Positions 42,235 to 51,026 are shown, counted from the first letter of the stretch. The stretch: 64,000 bases of DNA from Tagaea sp965279565 (GCA_965279565.1 OZ257249.1:3162001-3226000), one strand, 5' to 3'. Numbers and translations: made by a program. The notes: generated by a model from the letters alone, not told the origin.

Positions 42235-43016
42235 ATACGGCCACCGAGATCGCCGAACCGGAAACCGAAGTCGCGGACGAGACCGCCGTCGCCGCCGAAA
42301 CGCCGGAGACGGACGTCGTCGAGCTTCCGCCCGAGGAACTTCACGCCCAGGCCGTGCGCGTCGTCGAAGCGCTCGTCTTCGCGTCGTCCGAGATGCTGAG
42401 CGTCAAGGACATCGCGCGGCGCCTGCCGAAGAACGTCGACGTGAAGGCGGTGCTTGCCGAGATCGAGGAAACCTATTCGGCGCGCGGCGTCAATTTCGTG
42501 CGCGTCGCGGGCAAGTACGCCTTCCGCACGGCGGCCGACGTGGCCGACAAGCTCAAGATCGAGCGCGTCCAGTCGCGCAAGCTAAGCCGGGCCGCACTCG
42601 AGACGCTCGCGATCGTCGCGTACCAGACGGCCGAGGAAAAGCCGGTCACGCGCGCCGAGATCGAGGAGATCCGCGGCGTGGCGCTGTCGAAGGGCACGCT
42701 CGAGATCCTGATGGAAGCCGGCTTCGTGGGGCCCAAGGGCGTGCGCGAGACGCCGGGCCGGCCGGTCACCTACGCGACGACCGACAGGTTCCTCGAGCAT
42801 TTCGGCCTCGACGGGATCAAGGCGCTGCCGGGTTTGCGCGAACTGGGCGAACTGGGTCTGCTCGATACGCGCCCGGCCGTCAGCGCCTACAGCGAGGACA
42901 GCGGTCTCGCATCCCAGCCCGAGATGGGCGAGGCGGCGGAATCCGAGCCGGAACTGGTCGACGATCGCGAGATGTCGCCCGAAAGCGCCGCGCCGGAAGC
43001 GCCCCGCACGGAGTGA
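42231..43016 (+). CDS. scpB: Segregation and condensation protein B
   Basis: Tandem winged-helix partner of ScpA. 261 aa: an acidic N-terminal tail, the core (VEALVFASSEMLSVKDIARRLP; LSRAALETLAIVAYQ; GRPVTYATTDRFLEHFGL), and a low-complexity acidic C-terminus. ATG is within the scpA stop (ATGA). Confidence 0.95.
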   Translation: MNTATEIAEPETEVADETAVAAETPETDVVELPPEELHAQAVRVVEALVFASSEMLSVKDIARRLPKNVDVKAVLAEIEETYSARGVNFVRVAGKYAFRTAADVADKLKIERVQSRKLSRAALETLAIVAYQTAEEKPVTRAEIEEIRGVALSKGTLEILMEAGFVGPKGVRETPGRPVTYATTDRFLEHFGLDGIKALPGLRELGELGLLDTRPAVSAYSEDSGLASQPEMGEAAESEPELVDDREMSPESAAPEAPRTE

Positions 43017-43018
43017 AG

Positions 43019-43047
43019 TTGCGCCCGGGGCGGCCGTCGCCTAGCTT
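43019..43047 (+). promoter_or_regulatory. Promoter for the ABC ATPase giving a near-leaderless mRNA
   Basis: TTGCGC (43019-43024), 17 bases, TAGCTT (43042-43047), then GCC, with the ATG at 43057, again 15 bases from the start of the -10. The -10 and the following bases (TAGCTTGCCC) are identical to those before dgt. Confidence 0.55.
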
Positions 43048-43056
43048 GCCCCGGTC

Positions 43057-44172
43057 ATGACGGTACTGCCCCGCATCGATCTCGATCGTAATTCGCCCGA
43101 ACTGCCGGGACTTCGCCTGCAGGGCGTGTCCCATTCATTCGGCAGCATCCGGGCCTTGGCGGACGTTTCGCTTGCCGTCGTGCCGGGCGAGCTCGTCTGC
43201 CTGCTCGGCCCGTCGGGCTGCGGAAAATCGACATTGCTGCGCGTCGCCGCCGGTCTCGAAACGCTTCAGAGCGGTTCCATCGTCCTCGACGGGAATGCCG
43301 TCGCCGAACCCGGCTTTGCGGTTCCGCCCGAACGGCGCGGCGTGGGGCTCGTGTTCCAGGATTATGCCCTGTTCCCCCATCTCGACGTCGCCGGCAACGT
43401 GGCGTTCGGTCTTGCCGGAATGGACGACGCCGCGCGGACGGCGCGCGTGCGCGAGACGCTTGACGCTGTCGGGATGCTCGACAGCCTGCATGCGTGGCCG
43501 CACACGCTTTCCGGCGGACAGCAACAGCGCGTGGCGCTGGCGCGCGCACTAGCACCGCGGCCGCGCGTCGTGCTGATGGACGAACCGTTTTCGGGCCTCG
43601 ACGCGCGCCTGCGCGAGTCGATCCGCGACGATACGCTGCATGTCCTGAAGCGCAGCGGTGCGGCGACGCTGATGGTCACGCACGATCCGGAAGAGGCGAT
43701 GTTCATGGCCGACCGGATCGCCGTGATGCGCGACGGCCGCATCGAGCAAGACGACGTGCCGCTGCGCGTCTACGGGGAGCCGGCGACCGCGTTCGTCGCG
43801 CGTTTCTTCGGGCAGCTCAACGAGTACGAAACGCGTGTCGCCTGCGGATCGGCCTCGACGCCGTTCGGACCGGTGTCGGCTCCGGGCTTTGGCGAAGGTA
43901 CAAGCGTGCGCGTGCTGATCCGGCCCGAAGGGCTGCGCCTTCGCGACGATCCCGACGCGGCATGCCCGGCGAAGGTCCTGGCGGCGCGGCTGCTCGGCCG
44001 TTCGTCGTGGGTCCATCTTTGCCTCGGTCAGGCGGCGGGCGAGGGGGCCGACGGCCACGGCCATTTCCATGCCCGCGTGCCGGGGCGCTTCCTCCCGGCC
44101 GAGGGCGACGTGTTGGGCGTCGAACTCGATCCGTCACAAGTCTTTGTTTTTCCGGCCGACACCCCTATCTAA
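43057..44172 (+). CDS. ABC transporter ATP-binding protein (FbpC-like)
   Basis: 371 aa ATPase of a binding-protein-dependent importer. Walker A GPSGCGKST (51-59), Q-loop in VFQDYALFPHLD, signature LSGGQQQR, Walker B VVLMDEPFSGLD, H-loop VTHDPEEAM. A C-terminal TOBE-like regulatory domain begins about residue 240 (RPEGLRL). It resembles Fe(III)/spermidine-type ATPases, but no permease or binding protein is near, so the substrate is open. It starts right after a promoter with no ribosome-binding site. Confidence 0.87.
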   Translation: MTVLPRIDLDRNSPELPGLRLQGVSHSFGSIRALADVSLAVVPGELVCLLGPSGCGKSTLLRVAAGLETLQSGSIVLDGNAVAEPGFAVPPERRGVGLVFQDYALFPHLDVAGNVAFGLAGMDDAARTARVRETLDAVGMLDSLHAWPHTLSGGQQQRVALARALAPRPRVVLMDEPFSGLDARLRESIRDDTLHVLKRSGAATLMVTHDPEEAMFMADRIAVMRDGRIEQDDVPLRVYGEPATAFVARFFGQLNEYETRVACGSASTPFGPVSAPGFGEGTSVRVLIRPEGLRLRDDPDAACPAKVLAARLLGRSSWVHLCLGQAAGEGADGHGHFHARVPGRFLPAEGDVLGVELDPSQVFVFPADTPI

Positions 44173-44317
44173 GGGGTAGAAATTCCGCCCGGGAGCGGTT
44201 GCGGTAGGCGCGCGCGTCTGCCACACTCCGCCCCGACTTCGACCGACGGTCCGTCAGGAACGCTTTTAATACAGCGTACTAGCGGATCCGGTCTTCGCAT
44301 TCACGGGAGCGACTTCG

Positions 44318-44560
44318 ATGGGTATGACGAGCATTTGGCACTGGCTGATCCTTCTGGTGGTCGTGCTGCTTCTCTTTGGAGCGGGCAAGATCCCCAAGCT
44401 GATGGGCGACATGGCGTCGGGCATCAAGGCGTTCAAGAAGGGCATGAAGGACGACGAAGACACGGCCGGCGGCCAGACCGCGCAGGCAGGTGCAGCTCCC
44501 CAGGTGACCACCACGCCGACGACCGCCCACGATGCCGCCGCCGAGAAGCCGAAGGTCTAG
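44318..44560 (+). CDS. tatA: Twin-arginine translocase TatA
   Basis: 80 aa. N-terminal membrane helix (SIWHWLILLVVVLLLFGAGKIP), then the amphipathic FGxGKIPKLMGDMASGIKAFKKGM and a disordered acidic tail. TatA oligomers make the translocation pore for folded proteins. First of tatABC. Confidence 0.95.
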   Translation: MGMTSIWHWLILLVVVLLLFGAGKIPKLMGDMASGIKAFKKGMKDDEDTAGGQTAQAGAAPQVTTTPTTAHDAAAEKPKV

Positions 44561-44596
44561 GCCGGACGGAGGCCGGGGAAGGCGCGCGGCAACGTC

Positions 44597-45022
44597 ATGC
44601 TGGATCTGAGTTGGGGCGAGATCGCGCTGATCGGGGCCGTGGCCGTGATGTTCATCGGCCCGAAGGAACTTCCCAATGCCCTGCGCACGATGGGCAAGTT
44701 CATGGGCAAGGCGCGCACGATGGCGCGCGAGTTCCAGAACAACGTCGACGACATGATCCGCGACGCCGAACTTGAGGAAGTGAAGAAGAAGGTCCAGTCC
44801 GTCACGAGCATCACGTCGGGAGGGATTTCGGGCGCCATCCAGAACGCGATCGACCCGAAGGGCGACATCCAGAAGGCACTCGCACCGCCCGAGTTGCCAA
44901 GCGTGTCCGCCATCTCTGCGCCTCGGCCGGCAACGCCGGCACCTGCGCCCATATCTGCACCCGCCGTCGCGGCACCTGTCGAAACCGCCGTCCCCGTTTC
45001 CGCTGCCGCAAAAACGAACTGA
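44597..45022 (+). CDS. tatB: Twin-arginine translocase TatB
   Basis: 141 aa. LDLSWGEIALIGAVAVMFIGPKELPNALR is the TatB helix-hinge signature, followed by an amphipathic region and an Ala/Pro-rich C-terminus. TatB and TatC form the signal-peptide receptor. Lies 36 bases after tatA and 12 before tatC. Confidence 0.95.
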   Translation: MLDLSWGEIALIGAVAVMFIGPKELPNALRTMGKFMGKARTMAREFQNNVDDMIRDAELEEVKKKVQSVTSITSGGISGAIQNAIDPKGDIQKALAPPELPSVSAISAPRPATPAPAPISAPAVAAPVETAVPVSAAAKTN

Positions 45023-45034
45023 TCCGAATTTCCC

Positions 45035-45913
45035 GTGGCTGAAGATCTCGACGACAAGAAAATGCCGCTGCTCGAACATCTGGTCGAGCTGCGCCAGCGG
45101 CTGCTCTATTCGATCCTTGCGTTCTTCGCGTGCTTCATCGCGGCCTATTACTTCCACACCGAAATCTTCAACTTCCTTGTCGATCCCCTGCAACAGGTGT
45201 TCGAGGGGCAGGCGGGCCGCCGGATGATCTACACGGCGCCGACCGAGGCATTCTTCACCTACATCAAGGTCGCGTTCTTCGCCGGCGTGTGCGTCGCGTT
45301 CCCCGTCATCGCGTCGCAGCTCTGGATGTTCGTGGCACCCGGGCTCTACAAGCACGAGAAGAACGCGTTCCTGCCATTCTTGGCGGCGACACCGGTGATG
45401 TTCACGCTGGGTGCGGCACTGCTCTACTACTTCGTGCTGCCGGTCGCGCTGAAGTTCTTCGCCAGCTTCGAGGTGCCGGCGGGCGAGGGGGCGCTGCCCA
45501 TCCAGCTCGAAGCGAAGATGAGCGAGTATCTCTCGCTTGTCATGACGCTGATCCTGGCCTTCGGCATCAGCTTCGAACTGCCCGTCCTGCTGCTGCTGCT
45601 CGTGCGCGTCGGCATCGTTTCGGCAGCCACGCTCGCCGAAAAGCGCCGCTATGCCGTCGTCGGCGTCGTGGCCTTCGCCGGCATCGTCACGCCGCCCGAC
45701 GTGATGAGCCAGCTGTCGCTTGCGATCCCGATGTATCTCCTCTACGAGGCCTCGATCTGGATCGGCTACCTGATCGAGAAGCGCAAGAGCGAGGCCGAGA
45801 CCGCCGAGGACGAAACGCCGGCTGCCGACACGCCCGCAGCGGCAACCTCGGTGCCCGCCGAAGCGGCACCCGAGACGACCGTGCCCGAGACCGATTTCAA
45901 CCAGGCCCGCTAA
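45035..45913 (+). CDS. tatC: Twin-arginine translocase TatC
   Basis: 292-aa, six-helix membrane subunit that recognises the twin-arginine motif. KKMPLLEHLVELRQRLL and FHTEIFNFLVDPLQQVF, APTEAFFTYIKVAFFAG and SFELPVLLLLLVRVGI are typical. GTG start. A ~45-residue Ala/Glu-rich tail lies beyond the normal TatC end. Confidence 0.96.
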   Translation: MAEDLDDKKMPLLEHLVELRQRLLYSILAFFACFIAAYYFHTEIFNFLVDPLQQVFEGQAGRRMIYTAPTEAFFTYIKVAFFAGVCVAFPVIASQLWMFVAPGLYKHEKNAFLPFLAATPVMFTLGAALLYYFVLPVALKFFASFEVPAGEGALPIQLEAKMSEYLSLVMTLILAFGISFELPVLLLLLVRVGIVSAATLAEKRRYAVVGVVAFAGIVTPPDVMSQLSLAIPMYLLYEASIWIGYLIEKRKSEAETAEDETPAADTPAAATSVPAEAAPETTVPETDFNQAR

Positions 45914-45945
45914 GTCCCGGACGCGAATCGCTTTTTGCCGATCTG

Positions 45946-45975
45946 TGGACACCCGACTCGCGCGAACCTTATAAA
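45946..45975 (+). promoter_or_regulatory. Sigma-70 promoter for surE-pcm-nlpD
   Basis: TGGACA (45946-45951), 18 bases, TATAAA (45970-45975), about 70 bases before the surE ATG. Confidence 0.45.
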
Positions 45976-46044
45976 GATTCGGCGCATCGGGATCGTCGAG
46001 TCGCATTCGACAGTCAAGCCCCCCGATCTGGCGCCCGGGACCGG

Positions 46045-46836
46045 ATGTTCGGCAAGCCGATCGACCTCGCTAAGGCGCGCATCCTCGTCGTCAACGACGA
46101 CGGGATCGCGGCACCGGGTATAGCACTGCTCGAGCGCGTCGCGCGCACGCTCAGCCGCGACGTCTGGGTCGTCGCACCCGAAACCGAACAGAGCGCCGTC
46201 AGCCATTCCCTCACTATCCGCCGGCCGCTTCGCGTGCGCCACCTCAAGGGCAACCGCTTCGCCGTCGACGGAACGCCGACCGATTGCGTCATGCTCGCGA
46301 TCCAGGAGATCATGCGCGACAAACCGCCCACGCTCTGCATTTCGGGCGTCAACCGGGGCGGCAACCTCGCCGACGACGTGACCTATTCGGGCACGATTGC
46401 CGCTGCGATGGAGGCGACCATCCTCGGCGTGCCGGCCATCGCGCTGTCGCAGGTCGTCAATCATCCCCATCCACCGAAATGGTCGACGGCCCAGCATCAT
46501 GCCGGCGCCGTCGTGCGTCGGCTTGCTCGCATTGGCTGGAAACGCGAAGTGCTGATGAACGTCAATTTCCCGGATGTGCCGCACGGCAAGGTCCGCGGGA
46601 TGGTCCGCACGGTGCAGGGCCGCTACAAGTCGGGCGACGACATCGTGCGCAATACCGACCCGCGCGGGCTCGTCTACTACTGGATCGGTGCGGCCACGCG
46701 TGGCCACGACGACCGCAAGGGAACCGATATCTGGGCGACCGACCGCGGGCACATCTCCGTGACGCCGCTGCATCTCGACCTCACGCATCGCGCGACGCTC
46801 AAGTCGCTCGCCAAGCACCTGCCGGAAGTCGCATGA
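46045..46836 (+). CDS. surE: 5'/3'-nucleotidase SurE
   Basis: 263-aa metal-dependent survival phosphatase. VVNDDGIAAPGI (DDG metal motif), APETEQSAVSHSLT, and SGVNRGGNLADDVTYSGTIAAAMEA match the family. ATG at 46045 is the first before homology; its ribosome-binding site is weak (GGGA). Overlaps pcm by four bases. Confidence 0.94.
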   Translation: MFGKPIDLAKARILVVNDDGIAAPGIALLERVARTLSRDVWVVAPETEQSAVSHSLTIRRPLRVRHLKGNRFAVDGTPTDCVMLAIQEIMRDKPPTLCISGVNRGGNLADDVTYSGTIAAAMEATILGVPAIALSQVVNHPHPPKWSTAQHHAGAVVRRLARIGWKREVLMNVNFPDVPHGKVRGMVRTVQGRYKSGDDIVRNTDPRGLVYYWIGAATRGHDDRKGTDIWATDRGHISVTPLHLDLTHRATLKSLAKHLPEVA

Positions 46837-47468
46837 GCACGCCCAACCACCGCATCCGGCTCGTCATGGACCTGCGCGCCGCAGGCATTGCGGACACGGC
46901 CGTGCTCTCGGCGATCGAACGTGTGCCGCGCGAGGCCTTTGTGCCGCCGACCTTCCGCGACCGCGCCTACGAGGACGCCGCACTTCCGATCGGACACGCG
47001 CAGACGCTGTCGCGTCCTTCGGTCGTCGGACTGATGACGCAGGCGCTCGAAGCCGGCCCGCGCAGCAAGGTGCTCGAGATAGGCACCGGGTCCGGTTACC
47101 AGACGAGCGTGCTGGCCCGCATGGTCCGCCGCGTCTACACGATCGAGCGCCACCGCGAACTGATGCTGGAGGCCGAGGCGCGCTTCAAGGCGCTGCGCGT
47201 CCACAACGTCGTGACGAAGTTCGGCGACGGCTGGCAAGGCTGGCCGGAGCAGGCGCCGTTCGAACGCATCATCGTGACGGCAGCACCAGCCGACATTCCT
47301 GCGGCACTCGTCGACCAGCTCGCCGACGACGGCGTGATGGTCCTTCCGGTCGGCCTCGAGAAGCGCGCGCAGGTCCTGATCCGCGTGCGCAAGACCGGCG
47401 GGCGTGCCAAAATCGAAGAACTCGACGCCGTGCGATTCGTGCCGATGGTGGCCGGTCTGCCGGTGTGA
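46833..47468 (+). CDS. pcm: Protein-L-isoaspartate O-methyltransferase
   Basis: 211 aa, repairs isoaspartyl residues using SAM. RVPREAFVPPTFRDRAYED, LPIGHAQTLSRPSVVGLM and the SAM motif LEIGTGSGYQTSVLARM, then VTAAP are diagnostic. Standard surE-pcm-nlpD order. Confidence 0.95.
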   Translation: MSTPNHRIRLVMDLRAAGIADTAVLSAIERVPREAFVPPTFRDRAYEDAALPIGHAQTLSRPSVVGLMTQALEAGPRSKVLEIGTGSGYQTSVLARMVRRVYTIERHRELMLEAEARFKALRVHNVVTKFGDGWQGWPEQAPFERIIVTAAPADIPAALVDQLADDGVMVLPVGLEKRAQVLIRVRKTGGRAKIEELDAVRFVPMVAGLPV

Positions 47469-47479
47469 GGGCAGGGGCC

Positions 47480-48574
47480 ATGCGCAGGTCGGTTCTTTAC
47501 GCGCTGATCGGAATCGTTGCGGTTGGTCTGGGTGCATGCGCGCGCAGTGGCCCGCCTGCGCCCGTCGTCATGGGTGGTGCCCAGGCACCGGCAGTTGCCC
47601 GCACGCAGGCGTCGAACGAAGCGATTTCACCTGGCTCCGCCTATGTCGTTCGCGGCGGCGACACGATCTACACGATCTCGCGCCGCTCGGGCGTGCCGAC
47701 GCGGGCACTGATCGACGCGAACAACCTGTCGCCGCCCTACGCACTCGAAGCCGGTATGCGCCTTTCGATCCCGGCAGTCCGCACGCACGAGGTGCGTCCG
47801 GGCGATACCGCGTCGCAGATCGCCCAGCGATACGGCGTTCCCTTGCGCGAGCTCGTGCGGGTCAACGCGATCGAACCGCCCTACGTCATCCGCGTGGGAC
47901 AGCGCCTGGCGATCCCGGGCGCAAGCGCCTTGCCCGCACCGGCCGTCGTCGCCGCCAACGAACCGCCATCACGCGGCCCGACAGCACCGCGCGGAACTGT
48001 CGATGCGGCTCCGCTGCCGCCACCGAACGTCGCGGCGACACCGGTTCCGGTTCCGGCGCCGACGGCGCCCGCACAGCCCGCTTCCCCGGCGCAGACAGCC
48101 GCTGTGCCGCCGTCTCCGCCGGTTGCGGCCAATCCGCCTGCCTCCGTGCCGGAGAGCGACGCGAATGCCCGTGCGATGGCGGGGCGCATGCTCTGGCCGG
48201 TGCGCGGCGTGATCGTGTCCGAGTACGGACCCAAGCCCGGCGGCCTGCAGAACGACGGCATCAACATCGCCGCACCGCGCGGCACGGCGTTCCGGGCGGC
48301 CGAGAATGGTGTCGTGATCTATGCCGGCAACGAGCTGCGCGGCTTCGGCAACCTGCTTCTGGTGCGCCACGAAAGCGGCTACGTCACGGCATATGCGCAT
48401 GCCGACGAGCTTGCGGTCCAGCGCGGCGATCAGGTGCGCCGCGGCCAGACGATCGGGCGCGTGGGCTCAAGCGGGAACGTGGCGAGCCCGCAATTGCACT
48501 TCGAGGTCCGGCGCGGCACGCGCGCGGTCAATCCGATCGAGTTCCTCGGGTCGCAGTCCAACGCGTCGAACTGA
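47480..48574 (+). CDS. nlpD: NlpD-like lipoprotein, LysM-LysM-degenerate M23
   Basis: 364-aa outer-membrane lipoprotein. Lipobox VGLGAC with Cys20, two LysM repeats (about 55-98 and 103-145), a Pro/Ala linker, and a C-terminal M23 domain. That domain reads QNDGINIAAP where active enzymes have H-x-G-x-D, so the Zn ligands His and Asp are missing: this should be an activator of an amidase and not a hydrolase, like NlpD. ATG at 47480 is preferred to the GTG at 47465. Position after pcm is canonical; rpoS does not follow. Confidence 0.9.
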   Translation: MRRSVLYALIGIVAVGLGACARSGPPAPVVMGGAQAPAVARTQASNEAISPGSAYVVRGGDTIYTISRRSGVPTRALIDANNLSPPYALEAGMRLSIPAVRTHEVRPGDTASQIAQRYGVPLRELVRVNAIEPPYVIRVGQRLAIPGASALPAPAVVAANEPPSRGPTAPRGTVDAAPLPPPNVAATPVPVPAPTAPAQPASPAQTAAVPPSPPVAANPPASVPESDANARAMAGRMLWPVRGVIVSEYGPKPGGLQNDGINIAAPRGTAFRAAENGVVIYAGNELRGFGNLLLVRHESGYVTAYAHADELAVQRGDQVRRGQTIGRVGSSGNVASPQLHFEVRRGTRAVNPIEFLGSQSNASN

Positions 48575-48583
48575 ACCGCTTCG

Positions 48584-48730
48584 TCAGGCGGCCGCGCGCT
48601 GCTGCGGCTCGTCGTTCGCGGCGGAGCGTTCTTCGTCCAGGATCCGCACGACCTCGGTCAGGACATAGTCGAGCGTAAGCTTTTCCGGTGCGGGTTGGCG
48701 GCGGGCGGGGGCGTGTTCGATATCCGGCAT
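48584..48730 (-). CDS. Small ORF (48 aa) downstream of the globin
   Basis: Opens with ATG at 48730, 10 bases past the globin stop, and has GAGGA with suitable spacing. The product (MPDIEHAPARRQPAPEKLTL at the start) has a hydrophilic Pro-rich N-terminus followed by a predicted helix (DYVLTEVVRILDEER) and an Ala-rich end. No family recognised. Coding is supported by the ribosome-binding site, the coupling to the globin and a high third-position GC; the gene faces nlpD convergently. Confidence 0.6.
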   Translation of the reverse strand: MPDIEHAPARRQPAPEKLTLDYVLTEVVRILDEERSAANDEPQQRAAA

Positions 48731-48740
48731 CTGGCAATCC

Positions 48741-49169
48741 TCAGGCGGCTTTGGGGGTTGGGGTGCGGGCGGCTTCCATCATGGCGCCGGATACGATCGC
48801 GTATGCCGATGCCCACGCCGCGCAAAGATTCCCTTCGAATGCAGGACCGAAACATTCGTGCAGCGTTTCGAGCAGCGCCTTTCCGCAAGAAACGTAGTGC
48901 TTTTCCTGTACGCCGTAGCGGGCGTGGCGGCGGCCGAGATCCCGCATGCTGCCGAGCAGCGGTTCGAGATCGTCGAGGGAATTCACGATCGTCCCGATCG
49001 CCACGATTAGCTTGGCGCACTGGACGCGCATGTCGCAGGAATTGAAGAGATGCTTGAGGGACGGGTCGATTTCGAAAAGGTTCTCGTAGAAGCGCGCCGC
49101 CACGGTCTCGTGGCTTGGTGCCAGCTTCGCAAAGCTGCCGCGGACGAGGGCGATCTGGCTTGGAGTCAT
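48741..49169 (-). CDS. Single-domain bacterial haemoglobin
   Basis: 142 aa globin resembling the haem domain of flavohaemoglobins and Vitreoscilla haemoglobin, but without the reductase. Proximal His82 in GRRHARYGVQEKHY; CD1 Phe42 in KHLFNSC; distal Gln near residue 50. Likely binds oxygen or nitric oxide. Tandem TGAAACA repeats (49251-49266) lie in its upstream gap, and an OmpR-type regulator gene lies beyond, in the same direction. Confidence 0.88.
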   Translation of the reverse strand: MTPSQIALVRGSFAKLAPSHETVAARFYENLFEIDPSLKHLFNSCDMRVQCAKLIVAIGTIVNSLDDLEPLLGSMRDLGRRHARYGVQEKHYVSCGKALLETLHECFGPAFEGNLCAAWASAYAIVSGAMMEAARTPTPKAA

Positions 49170-49250
49170 CAGACGGGACCTTCGCGCTACTGGAACGCGA
49201 TAACTGTATGCGCCGAAAGTATCCGGAATATTTCTTCAGCTCCGGTTTAT

Positions 49251-49266
49251 TGTTTCAATTGTTTCA
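49251..49266 (-). promoter_or_regulatory. Tandem 9-base-spaced repeats upstream of the globin
   Basis: On minus, TGAAACA occurs twice with a period of nine bases (plus-strand TGTTTCA at 49251-49257 and 49260-49266). Direct repeats of about this spacing are the usual target form of OmpR-family regulators, and the neighbouring gene encodes one. A link is inference. Confidence 0.35.
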
Positions 49267-49276
49267 GTTGCGGTAG

Positions 49277-49996
49277 TCACTCTTTGCCGGGAACGAACAT
49301 GTAGCCGGTCCCGCGGACGGTCCGCAGCGTCTCCGGTTTGGCTGGGTCGCGCTCGATCTTTCGCCGGAGGCGGGCGATGCGGATATCGATGCTGCGGTCG
49401 AAAGGTTCCCACCGCTTGTGGTGGGCAAGTTCGAGCAGGCGGTCGCGCTCCATCGGCCGGTTCGGATTCTGCGCGAAGGCCACCAGCAGGTCGAATTCCA
49501 TGGTCGTCAGGACCACTTCGGTCCCGTCGGCGTCGAGAAGCCGGCGCGCGTCGAGTTCCAGCGTGCAGCGCCCCATCCGCACCCGGCGCGCCTTGGCGGG
49601 CGCCACGGCAGCCGGCGGTGCCGACGCCGTCCGGCGGCGCAGGACGCTGCGCGCGCGCGCCAACAGTTCGCGAAGGTCGCAGGGCTTCGCGACATAATCG
49701 TCCGCCCCCATCTCCAGCCCGACGACGCGGTCGACGGTGCCGTGTGCGGCGGTCAGCATGATGATCCCGGCATTCGTCGTCTCGCGCAGCCAGCGAGCGA
49801 CGCTCAGCCCGTTCTCGCCGGGCATGTTGAGGTCGAGCAGGACGAGATCGGGTCCGAACCCGGCAACCTGCGCGCGCGCGGCGGCACCGTCGGCGGCCTG
49901 CGCCGTTTCGAAGCCCTGCAGCTGGAAATACTCGACGAGCATTTCGCGGATGCCGGCTTCGTCGTCCACGATCAGGACGCGCGGTTTTTCGGGCAA
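49277..49996 (-). CDS. OmpR/PhoB-family response regulator
   Basis: 239 aa. Receiver with Asp11-Asp12 and phosphoacceptor Asp55 (LVLLDLNMPGENG), Lys in VAKPCD; then a winged-helix Trans_reg_C domain (TTMEFDLLVAFAQNP; IDIRIARLRRKIERDP; TVRGTGYMF). No ATG fits: the best start is TTG at 49996, preceded by GAGG, giving PEKPRVLIVDDE. No histidine kinase is adjacent, so the partner is unknown. Confidence 0.85.
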   Translation of the reverse strand: MPEKPRVLIVDDEAGIREMLVEYFQLQGFETAQAADGAAARAQVAGFGPDLVLLDLNMPGENGLSVARWLRETTNAGIIMLTAAHGTVDRVVGLEMGADDYVAKPCDLRELLARARSVLRRRTASAPPAAVAPAKARRVRMGRCTLELDARRLLDADGTEVVLTTMEFDLLVAFAQNPNRPMERDRLLELAHHKRWEPFDRSIDIRIARLRRKIERDPAKPETLRTVRGTGYMFVPGKE

Positions 49997-50075
49997 GGGG
50001 GCCTCGAATCGGTTCGAAGTCCGATTAATGCACGAGCCCGGCCACGGCATGCAATCGCGGCGCGGTACTACAATA

Positions 50076-50933
50076 CTAGTCGAGCTTCTTTCCGAGGCGA
50101 CCGGCAAGGTCCTGGACGAACTGCCAGGCCACGCGGCCCGAGCGTGCGCCGCGCGTGACGGACCACTCGTTCGCCTGCGCGCGCAGTTCCTCGACCGGCA
50201 GGTCGAGTTCGTAGCGCCGGGCATAACCCTCGATCATCGCGAAATACGTGTCCTGATCGGCGTTGTGGAAGCCAAGCCAGAGGCCGAAACGGTCGGAAAG
50301 GGAAACCTTCTCCTCGACCGCCTCGCCGGGATTGATCGCGGTCGAGCGTTCGTTCTCGATCATGTCGCGCGCCATCAGGTGGCGACGGTTCGATGTGGCG
50401 TAGAACACGACGTTGTCCGGACGGCCTTCGATGCCGCCGTCGAGCACGGCCTTGAGCGACTTGTACGCCGCATCCTGCCCGTCGAACGACAGGTCGTCGC
50501 AGAACACGACGATGCGCCGCTTCTTGCCGCGCACATGCGCCAGCAGCCGGGGCAAGGACGGGATGTCCTCGCGATGGATCTCGATCAGGGCGAGTGCACG
50601 CGGGCGCTTCGCGTTGATCGTCGCGTGCACCGCCTTCACTAGCGACGACTTGCCGGTGCCGCGCGCACCCCACAGCAGCACGTTGTTGGCCGGCAGGCCG
50701 TCGGCGAAGCGCAGCGTGTTGTCGAACAGGATCTCGCGCTGGCGCTCGATACCGCGCAGCAGGTCGAGATCGACGCGATTGACCTTCGCGACTGTCTCCA
50801 GCCGCTTGCCGTCGGCGTTCCAGACGAACGCGTCACCGGCGTCGAGATCGGCCGAGATCGACGCCGGCGGCGCGATGCGGTCGAGCGCGTCGGCGATGCG
50901 TGTCAGGAGAGCGGTGATCTTGGCGTCGTCCAT
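50076..50933 (-). CDS. DUF815 AAA+ ATPase
   Basis: 285 aa. Walker A GARGTGKSS (89-97), Walker B-like IVVFCDDLSFDG, sensor YATSNRRH, and SLSDRFGLWLGFHNADQ toward the end: the DUF815 family, common in proteobacteria, without an established role. ATG at 50933; the frame upstream has no homology. Monocistronic as far as the sequence shows. Confidence 0.88.
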   Translation of the reverse strand: MDDAKITALLTRIADALDRIAPPASISADLDAGDAFVWNADGKRLETVAKVNRVDLDLLRGIERQREILFDNTLRFADGLPANNVLLWGARGTGKSSLVKAVHATINAKRPRALALIEIHREDIPSLPRLLAHVRGKKRRIVVFCDDLSFDGQDAAYKSLKAVLDGGIEGRPDNVVFYATSNRRHLMARDMIENERSTAINPGEAVEEKVSLSDRFGLWLGFHNADQDTYFAMIEGYARRYELDLPVEELRAQANEWSVTRGARSGRVAWQFVQDLAGRLGKKLD

Positions 50934-51026
50934 GTGGCGGAGTCCGGCGAGAGGCAAGGGCCGGAAAACTAGCCCCCGGGGGTGCAAGTGGTCAATCCGA
51001 AAGGGAGATTCCGGACATATGGGCCG

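Noticed and set aside
47465..47479. GTG start of nlpD overlapping the pcm stop
   Set aside because: The ATG at 47480 gives a proper lipoprotein signal peptide; no ribosome-binding site precedes the GTG.
49997..50224. Upstream extension of the OmpR-type regulator to an earlier in-frame start
   Set aside because: The added residues are Arg/Ser-rich and precede the conserved receiver start; the TTG at 49996 has a GAGG ahead.
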